A DNA stretch of 64,000 bases from Novosphingobium rosa NBRC 15208 (GTDB lineage: Bacteria > Pseudomonadota > Alphaproteobacteria > Sphingomonadales > Sphingomonadaceae). The translations under genes were made by a program, and so were the position numbers. The stretch lies in contig NZ_BCZE01000017.1 in assembly GCF_001598555.1 (NCBI RefSeq), positions 1-64,000 on the forward strand, written 5' to 3'. The notes below the pieces were generated by a model. It saw only the letters and a list, made by a program, of their open reading frames with translations. It was not told where the DNA came from and ran no database searches. This document shows, piece after piece, positions 7,861-14,769 of the stretch (within the stretch, counting starts at the first letter, position 1; the number at the start of each line of letters is the position of its first letter).

Positions 7861-9047
7861 TGGGGCGCTTTCCGAAGACTTCCGTGGTGGGGCTGGCGGC
7901 GCTGATCGCGCTGTCGGCGCCCGCCGGCCCGGCTTTTGCCGCCGAAAACGCGCCGGGCTGGACGCTTGACCGCGTGGTGGTGGTGATGCGCCACGGCGTG
8001 CGTCCACCGACCAAAGCCATGGCACTGCCGCAAGGCATGGCGCCCGCGCCTTGGCCCAAATGGGATGTAAACTGGGGCGAGCTCAGCCATCATGGCGAAC
8101 AGGCGGTTGCCCTGCTGGGCACTTTCGACCGCGCCAGCTACGCGCCGCTGCTGGGCAGGGGCTGCCCCGCGATCCATGCCGTGGCGGATACCGATCAGCG
8201 CACCGTGCGCACGGCTGAAGTCTATGTCGCGGCGCTGCTGCCCGGTTGCTCGGTGAAGGTAGAGCATAAGGGCGTCAGCGAAAGCGATCCGCTGTTCCAG
8301 CCCTTCGAGAGCAGCGCCACCCTGCTCTCGCCCGAACAGACTTTGGCGGCGGCCAACAGCGTGCTCCCGCGCGGTGGGACTTTGGCGCTGGATCGCGATC
8401 TGGCCCCGCAATGGGCGTTGATCGACCGCATTCTCGCCTGCAGGACCGCCCCCTGCATCGCCGCCAAACCCACCACGCTGAGCGCGGGCGAAGGCAAGGT
8501 GAAGCTTTCAGGCGCGCTGGGTCTGGGCGGCAGTTTTTCCGAGACCCTTGCGCTGGAATATGCCGATGGCAAGCCGATGAGCGAGGTCGGCTGGGGTCGC
8601 GCCAGCCGTGCGCAGATCACCAGCCTGCTGGCCCTGCACGCTCAGGAATTCGCGGTATCCGCGCGCCCCGTGGCGATTGCTCGCGCGGGTTCCGCCAAGC
8701 TGCTGGGCGAGGTGGCAACGGCGCTTTCCGCCCCTCAAGCCCCCGGCTTCAGCCTGTTTGTCGGTCATGACGGCAATCTGTCTCTGATCGGCGGCGCTTT
8801 GGGCCTGCACTGGCAAGCACAGCAATTCGCCCCCGACGATCCGCCCCCCGGCGGCGCGCTGATCTTCGAACGCTGGCGTAATGCTGCAGGCCGCTATCGG
8901 CTGACCGTGCGCTTCCGAGCCCAAAGTCTGGACGAAATGCGCAACCTAACCCCATCCGGGCCGGAGGCCGTCCAGACACTGCCTTTCGCCCCCTGTCAGG
9001 ACGAATGCGATGCCGCAGGGCTGGGCAAGGCCGTCACCGCGCGCTGA
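7860..9047 (+). CDS. Histidine acid phosphatase / phytase-like (periplasmic)
   Basis: A 395-residue member of histidine phosphatase clade 2 (AppA/phytase group). The signal peptide is about 1-28. The catalytic motif RHGVRPP is at 44-50, with His45 as nucleophile, and the distal proton-donor motif HD is at 303-304 (VGHDGNLSLIGG). The donor motif reads HDGN rather than the HDTN common in phytases. Cysteines are spaced as in exported disulfide proteins. The start ATG at 7860 overlaps the TBDR stop, so the two are coupled. Phytate or sugar-phosphate hydrolysis at the cell surface is likely; the exact substrate is not determined. Confidence 0.9.
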   Translation: MGRFPKTSVVGLAALIALSAPAGPAFAAENAPGWTLDRVVVVMRHGVRPPTKAMALPQGMAPAPWPKWDVNWGELSHHGEQAVALLGTFDRASYAPLLGRGCPAIHAVADTDQRTVRTAEVYVAALLPGCSVKVEHKGVSESDPLFQPFESSATLLSPEQTLAAANSVLPRGGTLALDRDLAPQWALIDRILACRTAPCIAAKPTTLSAGEGKVKLSGALGLGGSFSETLALEYADGKPMSEVGWGRASRAQITSLLALHAQEFAVSARPVAIARAGSAKLLGEVATALSAPQAPGFSLFVGHDGNLSLIGGALGLHWQAQQFAPDDPPPGGALIFERWRNAAGRYRLTVRFRAQSLDEMRNLTPSGPEAVQTLPFAPCQDECDAAGLGKAVTAR

Positions 9048-9062
9048 GCCGAAACGGAGGGG

Positions 9063-9995
9063 CTAGATATCCCCCAGCCCCTCCAACTCGCGGTCATGCG
9101 CGCCCAGCTTCACAAACTGGTCGAGCAGCCAGGAGGCCGCCGGGCCGGGCGGCGTATCGCGCCGCCACACGCCCGCGAAGCGATAGGTGCCGCCCGGGTG
9201 ATCGGGCATATGCAGCTTGACCAAAGTGCCCGCCGCCAGATCGCCCTCGATCATATGCTGCGGCATATTGCCCCAGCCGATCCCCTCGCGCAGCAGGGCA
9301 TGCTTGGCGCCCAGATCGGCCAGACGCCAGGTGCGCGGGCTCATCACCGAGAAATCCTGCCCCTCGGTAAAGCGTGAACGGTCGGTCAGCACCAGCTGCA
9401 CATAATCGCGGCCCGCACCCGGCGCGATATGCTCCATGCAGCCGAGGGGATGATCGGGCGCAGCCACCGGCACCATCGGCACCGATCCGGCGCTCAAAGC
9501 CTCGATGCCCTTGACCCCCGCGGCCAGAGGCCCGGAAATCCCCACCACTGCGATGCGGTCCAGCACCATGGAAGGCACTGCGCCCAGCGCCTCTGTATGC
9601 AGGCGCAACTGCACGGTGGGGTACATTTCGCGGAAGCCCCGCAGCACACGGCCCAGCCTTTCGGCGGGCAACATCACATCCACCGCCAGATCGACCTCGG
9701 CCTCGAGCCCGTCGAGCAGGCCTTTCACTTTGGCGCGCAGCCCGTCCATGCCCTGATGGATGGCGCGCGCCTCGGCGAGTAGGGCACGGCCCGCCGTGGT
9801 CAGCACCGGCTTGCGCGAGCCCTCGCGCTCGAAGAGCATCACGCCCAGCTGGGTCTCCAGATTGACCACGCCATAGCTGATCACCGAGACGGCGCGGCCC
9901 AGCTGGCGCCCGGCGGCGGCGAAGCTGCCCGCATCCACCACGGCCAGGAAAATGCGCAGCTGATCGAAGGTTGGCGTGCCGGGATCACTCATCAT
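9063..9995 (-). CDS. LysR-family transcriptional regulator
   Basis: A 310-residue regulator. The N-terminal helix-turn-helix (about 8-67) reads FDQLRIFLAVVDAGSFAAAGRQLG with YGVVNLETQLGVMLFER, and a substrate-binding domain (about 95-300) follows. It starts MM, so 9992 is an equally good start. It is divergent from the chloroperoxidase-like gene, and a T-N11-A LysR-type box overlaps its start codon. The same element recurs before the pirin gene, so it probably regulates both transcripts and itself. It converges with the phosphatase gene, 15 bases apart. The inducer is unknown. Confidence 0.92.
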   Translation of the reverse strand: MMSDPGTPTFDQLRIFLAVVDAGSFAAAGRQLGRAVSVISYGVVNLETQLGVMLFEREGSRKPVLTTAGRALLAEARAIHQGMDGLRAKVKGLLDGLEAEVDLAVDVMLPAERLGRVLRGFREMYPTVQLRLHTEALGAVPSMVLDRIAVVGISGPLAAGVKGIEALSAGSVPMVPVAAPDHPLGCMEHIAPGAGRDYVQLVLTDRSRFTEGQDFSVMSPRTWRLADLGAKHALLREGIGWGNMPQHMIEGDLAAGTLVKLHMPDHPGGTYRFAGVWRRDTPPGPAASWLLDQFVKLGAHDRELEGLGDI

Positions 9996-10033
9996 TCAAC
10001 TTTCTTGAACATCTTGAACTTCTTTATGCGGGT
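9994..10033 (+). promoter_or_regulatory. LysR-type box, copy 1 (before the chloroperoxidase-like gene)
   Basis: An inverted repeat, TTCAA-N5-TTGAA, at 9995-10009 contains a T-N11-A core. It is followed by ATCTTGAAC, then TTTATGC. The ~35-base block is nearly identical to 12391-12425 and lies about the same distance before its gene. It overlaps the LysR start, as expected for an autoregulated divergent promoter. Confidence 0.75.
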
Positions 10034-10124
10034 TATGCGAAATCACCGCAAGGGCTAATCAGGTTTCACCAGACGCCAAGAGGCGGTTCTGAAACGCTTT
10101 TACCCCCTTTCAAGGAGACCCGAC

Positions 10125-10952
10125 ATGCCCTTCATCACCACCACCGACGGCACCGAGATTTTCTACAAGGACTGGGGCTCGCGCGATGCCCAGCCCATCG
10201 TCTTCCACCATGGCTGGCCGCTCTCCAGCGACGACTGGGATGCGCAGATGATGTTCTTCCTTGCCAAGGGCTACCGCGTGATCGCCCATGACCGCCGGGG
10301 CCATGGCCGCTCGACGCAGGCCGCCACCGGCCATGACATGAACACCTATGTCGCCGATGTCACCGCCCTGACCGATGCGCTGGATCTGAAGAACGCCATC
10401 CATATCGGCCACTCCACCGGCGGCGGCGAAGTGGCGCGCTATGTGGCGCAGGCCAAACCGGGCCGGGTCGCCAAGGCAGTGCTGGTCAGCGCGGTCTCGC
10501 CGATCATGGTGCAGTCCGAGAGCAACCCCGAGGGCGTGCCCATGTCGGTTTTCGATATGGTGCGCGAACAGACCGCCACCAATCGCAGCCAGTTCTTCTA
10601 TGACTTCACCCTGCCTTTCTTCGGCTACAACCGCGAGGGTGCCGACATCAAGGAAGCGGTGCGCCTCAACTGGTGGCGCCAGGGCATGAACGGCGGCGCG
10701 CTGGCGCATTACCTGGGCATCGCCGCCTTCTCGGAAACCGACTTCACCGAAGATCTGAAGGCCATCACCGTCCCCACGCTGGTGATGCATGGCGAGGACG
10801 ATCAGGTGGTGCCCTTCGCCACCACCGGAAAGCTGGCGGCGCAGATCGTGCCGGGCGCGCAGCTCAAGTCCTATCCCGGCTATCCGCATGGCATGCCCGT
10901 CACCCATGCCGATCAGATCAACGCCGATCTGCTGGCCTTTATCCAGCAGTAA
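10125..10952 (+). CDS. Alpha/beta hydrolase, non-heme chloroperoxidase/esterase type
   Basis: A 275-residue cofactor-free alpha/beta hydrolase of the group annotated as non-heme chloroperoxidase or arylesterase. The nucleophile Ser97 is in GHSTGG, the acid is in HGEDDQVVP (225/226), and His255 is in YPHGMPVTH. The oxyanion region HHGWPL is at 28-33. AAGGAGA precedes the ATG. It is the first gene after the LysR box. Proteins of this group have perhydrolase and esterase activity in vitro; the physiological substrate here is not known. Confidence 0.9.
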   Translation: MPFITTTDGTEIFYKDWGSRDAQPIVFHHGWPLSSDDWDAQMMFFLAKGYRVIAHDRRGHGRSTQAATGHDMNTYVADVTALTDALDLKNAIHIGHSTGGGEVARYVAQAKPGRVAKAVLVSAVSPIMVQSESNPEGVPMSVFDMVREQTATNRSQFFYDFTLPFFGYNREGADIKEAVRLNWWRQGMNGGALAHYLGIAAFSETDFTEDLKAITVPTLVMHGEDDQVVPFATTGKLAAQIVPGAQLKSYPGYPHGMPVTHADQINADLLAFIQQ

Positions 10953-10973
10953 GCCGCCAGAAGGAGCAGGCGC

Positions 10974-11588
10974 ATGACACAGGTTCAAACCCTTGGAACC
11001 TATCGGAATGTTGCGGTGGATGTCGCCGGATGGGATAGCACTGCCGCCACGGTCGATCTGTCATGCGCCTGCATGTTCTCCCATGAGGCCCATGGCGCCA
11101 CGCTGGGCGGCGGGCTTGCCCATCTCGATGATGCGCTGGGCGGCACTTTGACCGCCATGCGCAAGGATGGCTTGTTCAGGGCGGAGCGCGGCGAAAGCCT
11201 GTTCCTCTCCGCCCCGCCTGCCAGCGTGGCCGCCAAAGCGCTGCTGGTGATCGGTCTGGGCGCGCCGGAAGACTGGTCGCCAGCCGTGATGGAAAGCGCG
11301 GTGAGGCAGGCGGTTGGCGCAGCATTTTTCCGTCCGGTCCGCAGCATCGCTCTGGCCGCCAGCATGCTGGATGGTGGGCTGACGCCCGCCGAAACCGCTG
11401 GAGCCTCCTCGGCCATGCTGCGGGGCCTGACCACAGCGCTGGATGCCGCCGCCCATCTGCGGGCCATGAATTTCGTCGAGCCCCTGACGCTGACCCGCTG
11501 GGTCTTCGATGTGGGCATCGCGCGCTTCGATGCCGCCGCCGCGCAGTTCCGCGCCGAACTGGCGGCACCCTCCACCTCCACGGATTGA
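10974..11588 (+). CDS. Orphan M17 N-terminal-domain-like protein
   Basis: A 204-residue soluble protein that resembles the N-terminal (macro-like) domain of M17 leucyl aminopeptidases: LGGGLAHLDDALGG, then GESLFLSAPP, then KALLVIGLGAPEDW. The metal-binding catalytic domain is absent, so peptidase activity is unlikely. AAGGAGC precedes the ATG. It lies 21 bases after the hydrolase and 13 before the membrane protein, so it is in the same operon. Its function in this stress-type cluster is unknown. Confidence 0.7.
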   Translation: MTQVQTLGTYRNVAVDVAGWDSTAATVDLSCACMFSHEAHGATLGGGLAHLDDALGGTLTAMRKDGLFRAERGESLFLSAPPASVAAKALLVIGLGAPEDWSPAVMESAVRQAVGAAFFRPVRSIALAASMLDGGLTPAETAGASSAMLRGLTTALDAAAHLRAMNFVEPLTLTRWVFDVGIARFDAAAAQFRAELAAPSTSTD

Positions 11589-11601
11589 CAGGAGCAAACC
11601 C

Positions 11602-12300
11602 ATGCCTGCCGCTTCAACCCTGCCCCGTTCCTCCCCGCTGCCTCTGCTGCTGTTGCTGCTTTCGGTGACGACAGGCCTTGTCGATGCGATCAGCGTGCTG
11701 GGGCTGGGCAAGGTCTTCACCGCCAACATGACCGGCAACATCGTCTTCCTCGGCTTTGCCGCCGTGGGGACGCCGGGTTTTCATCCGCTGTCCTACATCG
11801 TGGCGATAGGCGGCTTTCTGGCCGGGGCCTTTGTCGCCGGGCATATCGGCAAGCAGCAGGAGGGTGGCCCGCTCCACCGCTGGCTGATGCGCGCCGCCAT
11901 GATCGAGGCGGCCTTGCTGTGGGCTGCCGCTGCCGTTTCGTGCGTCTTCGATGTCGCCACGCAATCGCCCGATGCCGCGCTGCTGAGCATTGTGGTGCTG
12001 ACGGCTCTGGCGATGGGCTTTCGCAATGCCACGGTGCGCCAGTTGAAGGTGCCCGATCTCACCACCACCGTGCTGACCCTGACGTTGACCGGCCTCGCCG
12101 CCGATTCCAGCATGGCCGGGGGCGCCAACCCCAACTGGCGCCGCCGGGTGGCGAGTGTGGTTTGTATCTTTGCGGGCGCGGCGCTGGGAGCTTTTCTGCT
12201 GGCGCACGGCGGGATGGCGCTGCCTCTGGTGCTGGCCGGAGTGCTGATCCTTGGCGGGACGGCGGCCTGCGCGCTGCACCCGGCCTCTCGTCAGGGCTAA
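11602..12300 (+). CDS. YoaK/DUF1275 family membrane protein
   Basis: A 232-residue inner-membrane protein with about six hydrophobic segments, among them LLLLLLSVTTGLVDAISVLGLG and YIVAIGGFLAGAFVAGHIG. The family signature FTANMTGNIVFLG is present, as is MGFRNATVRQLKVPDLTTTVLT in the second half. The family is widespread but functionally unknown. AGGAGC precedes the ATG at 11602. It is the last gene of the hydrolase operon, and an intrinsic terminator follows. Confidence 0.88.
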   Translation: MPAASTLPRSSPLPLLLLLLSVTTGLVDAISVLGLGKVFTANMTGNIVFLGFAAVGTPGFHPLSYIVAIGGFLAGAFVAGHIGKQQEGGPLHRWLMRAAMIEAALLWAAAAVSCVFDVATQSPDAALLSIVVLTALAMGFRNATVRQLKVPDLTTTVLTLTLTGLAADSSMAGGANPNWRRRVASVVCIFAGAALGAFLLAHGGMALPLVLAGVLILGGTAACALHPASRQG

Positions 12301-12326
12301 ATCCCTTTCAAAAAATCCCTTTCCTC

Positions 12327-12367
12327 AAAGGCCCGTGCCCCGCAAACAGCGTGGCACGGGCCTTTTT
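12327..12367 (+). terminator. Intrinsic terminator after the YoaK-family gene
   Basis: AAAGGCCCGTGCC pairs with GGCACGGGCCTTT and runs into TTTTT, with the stem ending at 12363. A strong GC stem followed by a T-run marks the end of the 10125-12300 operon. It separates that operon from the second copy of the LysR-type element. Confidence 0.85.
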
Positions 12368-12390
12368 CGTTGTTCCACGCAAGCCTCAAC

Positions 12391-12430
12391 CATTCAATTT
12401 TATCGAACATCTTGAACTCATTTATCCAGC
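12391..12430 (+). promoter_or_regulatory. LysR-type box, copy 2 (before the pirin gene)
   Basis: This block begins CATTCAATTTTATCGAACAT and continues CTTGAACTCATTTATCCAG. It copies the block at 9994-10033 with few differences and keeps the TTCAA-N5-TYGAA inverted repeat and the trailing CTTGAAC. It starts 127 bases before the pirin ATG. The likely ligand is the LysR regulator encoded at 9063-9995. Confidence 0.72.
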
Positions 12431-12517
12431 TAATCTGATCGGCGAGTCGCGGCTAAAAGCACTCCATCAGGACAACAGGCCCCCCCCCCGGTCCCCGTCC
12501 TTCACAGGAGAAGACCC

Positions 12518-13216
12518 ATGATCGAACTGCGCTCTTTCAACAGCCTTGGCGGCGCCAACCATGGCTGGCTCAACGCCAAGCATCATTTTTCCTTCGCCGA
12601 TTACTATGATCCGGCCCGCACCAGCTGGGGCAATCTGCGCGTGTGGAACGATGACATCATCGCCCCGCAGACCGGCTTCCCCCCGCACCCCCACCGCGAC
12701 ATGGAAATCATCACATATGTCCGCGAGGGCGCGATCACCCATCAGGACAATCTGGGCAACAAGGGCCGCACCGAGGCTGGCGATGTCCAGGTGATGAGCG
12801 CGGGCACCGGCATCACCCACAGCGAATACAATATGGAGGACATCGCCACCAAGATCTTCCAGATCTGGATCATGCCCACCAAGCGCGGCGACCAGCCGAG
12901 CTGGGGCGCCCGCCCCTTCCCCAAGGGCGAGCGCGCCGGACAGTTCGTGGTGCTGGCCAGCGGCTATGACAATGACGACGATGCCCTGCCGATCCGCACC
13001 GATGCCCGCATCGTGGCCGCCACGCTGAAGGCGGGCGAGACCGCCGAGTATCCGCTGGGCAAGGACCGTCGCGGCTATCTGGTGCCCGCCAAGGGCGCTG
13101 TACAGATCGACGATGTGCGGGTGAACACCCGTGACGGCGCCGCCATCAAGGATGTCGATGTTCTGAAGGTCACCGCGCTGGAGGACACCGAGATCGTTCT
13201 GGTCGACGCCGCCTGA
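12518..13216 (+). CDS. Pirin family protein (bicupin)
   Basis: A 232-residue pirin (YhaK/YhhW group). The N-terminal cupin contains the metal ligands HPHRDMEIITYV (His57, His59, with Glu63 likely) and a further His in TGITHSEYN. Some bacterial pirins act as quercetin dioxygenases or redox sensors; the role here is not shown. AGGAGA precedes the ATG. It is the first gene after the second LysR-type box and is followed by OsmC and Dps, which suggests an oxidative or electrophile-stress context. Confidence 0.92.
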   Translation: MIELRSFNSLGGANHGWLNAKHHFSFADYYDPARTSWGNLRVWNDDIIAPQTGFPPHPHRDMEIITYVREGAITHQDNLGNKGRTEAGDVQVMSAGTGITHSEYNMEDIATKIFQIWIMPTKRGDQPSWGARPFPKGERAGQFVVLASGYDNDDDALPIRTDARIVAATLKAGETAEYPLGKDRRGYLVPAKGAVQIDDVRVNTRDGAAIKDVDVLKVTALEDTEIVLVDAA

Positions 13217-13273
13217 CCCCCTCTTGTGGCCGGTCTCCCTCCACCGGCCACCCCTTTTCCCGAAAGACCCGCC

Positions 13274-13657
13274 ATGACCCGTGCTCATGCCGCCATCGGC
13301 CAGACGCCCTATGCCACGCGCATCGAGGTGAATGGCCGCAAACTCACCGCCGACGAGCCCGAAATTCTGGGCGGCAAGGGCGCGGGTTTTGCGCCTTACG
13401 ATCTGCTGCTCTCCAGCCTAGCCGCCTGCACCGCCATCACCTTGCGGATGTATGCCGACCACAAGGGCTGGCCGCTGGAAAGCCTCGATATCGATCTCAG
13501 CCTCAGCGGTGCGGGCGATCAGCGCCATATCCGCCGCGTGCTGCATCCGGTTGGCCTTGATGCCGATCAAGCCGCGCGCCTTGCCCTTGTGGCGGAGCGC
13601 ACCCCGGTCACGCTGACGCTGAAATCCGGCATCGCCATCGCAACGTCGCTCGCCTGA
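13274..13657 (+). CDS. OsmC family peroxiredoxin-like protein
   Basis: A 127-residue OsmC/YhfA-type protein. It has the family core GFAPYDLLLSSLAACTAITLRMYADHKGWPLE with the conserved Cys, and a C-terminal half ending in RTPVTLTLKSGI. The second Cys of classical OsmC (VPYSKAL region) is not evident, so it fits the single-conserved-Cys subgroup better than true OsmC. I chose the ATG at 13274, after AAAGAC. It is 57 bases after pirin and probably co-transcribed with it. Confidence 0.88.
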   Translation: MTRAHAAIGQTPYATRIEVNGRKLTADEPEILGGKGAGFAPYDLLLSSLAACTAITLRMYADHKGWPLESLDIDLSLSGAGDQRHIRRVLHPVGLDADQAARLALVAERTPVTLTLKSGIAIATSLA

Positions 13658-13732
13658 CACCCATCTGTTTTATCCAGGAATGCGGCGAAAAGCCTCGCCA
13701 CAATTCCCCACCGCACCCAAGGAACCAGCCTC

Positions 13733-14245
13733 ATGTCGATCACCGCCCAAGCCAAGCGCCTTGCTCCCCTCGCCACGCCCTCGGGCCTTGGGGAAGAGGC
13801 CACCCGCGATCTTTCCGCCGCCCTGACTGTGCTACTGGCCGATGTCTTCGCGCTTTATGTGAAGACCAAGAACTTCCACTGGCATGTCTCGGGCCCGCAT
13901 TTCACCGAGTATCATTTGCTGCTCGACCGCCAGGCCGATGAAATCTTCGCCATGACCGATCCCATCGCCGAGCGCGCCCGCAAGCTGGGTGGCACCACCC
14001 TGCGCTCGATCGGCCATATCGCCCGCCTGAGCCGCGTGCTGGACAATGACGCCGATTACGTCGAACCGCAGGACATGCTGGCCGAACTGCGCGACGACAA
14101 TGGCGATCTGGCCACCCGCCTGCGCGCCCTGCATGCGCTGTGCGAGGAGCATCGCGATGTGGTCACCGCCAGCCTGATCGAAAACTGGCTGGATGAGGCC
14201 GAGGGCCGCCGCTGGTTCCTTTTCGAAACCGGCCGCAAGGGCTGA
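13733..14245 (+). CDS. dps: Dps family ferritin-like DNA-protection protein
   Basis: A 170-residue Dps four-helix protein that oxidises and stores iron and shields DNA under stress. Ferroxidase residues are visible: KNFHWHVSGPHF (His), then LLLDRQADEIF (Asp and Glu), the usual intersubunit pattern. AAGGAACC precedes the ATG. It ends the pirin-OsmC-Dps run and is followed by a strong terminator. An imperfect inverted repeat (GGAAT...ATTCC) lies in the 75-base leader. A siderophore-type receptor follows 500 bases later. Confidence 0.93.
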   Translation: MSITAQAKRLAPLATPSGLGEEATRDLSAALTVLLADVFALYVKTKNFHWHVSGPHFTEYHLLLDRQADEIFAMTDPIAERARKLGGTTLRSIGHIARLSRVLDNDADYVEPQDMLAELRDDNGDLATRLRALHALCEEHRDVVTASLIENWLDEAEGRRWFLFETGRKG

Positions 14246-14252
14246 TGAGGCA

Positions 14253-14284
14253 AGAGCGCCGGTCCATCCACGGACCGGCGCTCT
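14253..14284. terminator. Bidirectional-type hairpin between Dps and the minus-strand small gene
   Basis: AGAGCGCCGGTCC (14253-14265) pairs perfectly with GGACCGGCGCTCT (14272-14284) across a 6-base loop. It lies between two convergent genes. There is no clear T-run on either side, but the 13-bp stem and its position suggest a shared terminator. Confidence 0.7.
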
Positions 14285-14285
14285 G

Positions 14286-14567
14286 TCACACGATCAGGTC
14301 GATGTACGCGCCCGAGCCGTTGTAGAAGCGGCTGCCGGGCTGATCATTCTCCAGCGAGACGCCCGGCGAAAAAGCCTTCAGCGCCTGTTCGATGGCCTGC
14401 AACGTGGGCGAGTTGGCTGCTTTCAAAGCCTCGGCCACGGTTTGCGCCGCGCTGTCCGCCGTACCTGCCTGTGCGGCGCGCCCGGCCAGTTGCTGCTGCA
14501 AACGCGCCGTGCCCGTGATGCTGATCGACAGGTGGCTGCCCATCACCACATTGGAAACGTCCATCAT
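14286..14567 (-). CDS. Small hypothetical protein
   Basis: A 93-residue protein starting MMDVSNVVMGSHLSIS, rich in Ala and Gln, with no signal peptide. I do not recognise it. The frame stays open upstream to 14708, but GAGGAA just before 14567 supports the shorter form. The longer form would also start inside the Fur-like box of the next gene. It is convergent with Dps. It could be a real sphingomonad-specific gene; codon use is compatible. Confidence 0.55.
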   Translation of the reverse strand: MMDVSNVVMGSHLSISITGTARLQQQLAGRAAQAGTADSAAQTVAEALKAANSPTLQAIEQALKAFSPGVSLENDQPGSRFYNGSGAYIDLIV

Positions 14568-14687
14568 CGCTTTCCTCGAAAGTCCACTATGCCGAGGCCA
14601 GAACGGCGGGAGGTTCATTCTTTCAACCGCATAAGCGCCGAGCAGCCCCATGGTGGCGATCAACGCCTCGCCCCTCAAGATGCTATT

Positions 14688-14706
14688 GCAAATGATTTTC
14701 ATCAAC
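14688..14706. promoter_or_regulatory. Fur-box-like palindrome upstream of the siderophore receptor
   Basis: GCAAATGATTTTCATCAAC agrees with the classical 19-bp Fur consensus at 13 positions, including the inner AATGAT...TCAT. It lies 64-82 bases before the receptor ATG. Iron-responsive repression of a siderophore-type receptor is the expected role. Alphaproteobacteria may use other iron regulators, so the binder is inference. Confidence 0.5.
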
Positions 14707-14769
14707 ACTAATGCGACCTCAACATCAGTCGGCTGATATCAATCATAAAGCCGACAGGGGGTCCACATT

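Noticed and set aside
12479..12490. Run of about twelve C bases before the pirin gene
   Set aside because: It could be phase-variable, but it lies in the untranslated leader away from the promoter element and is as easily a sequencing-sensitive tract; no functional support.
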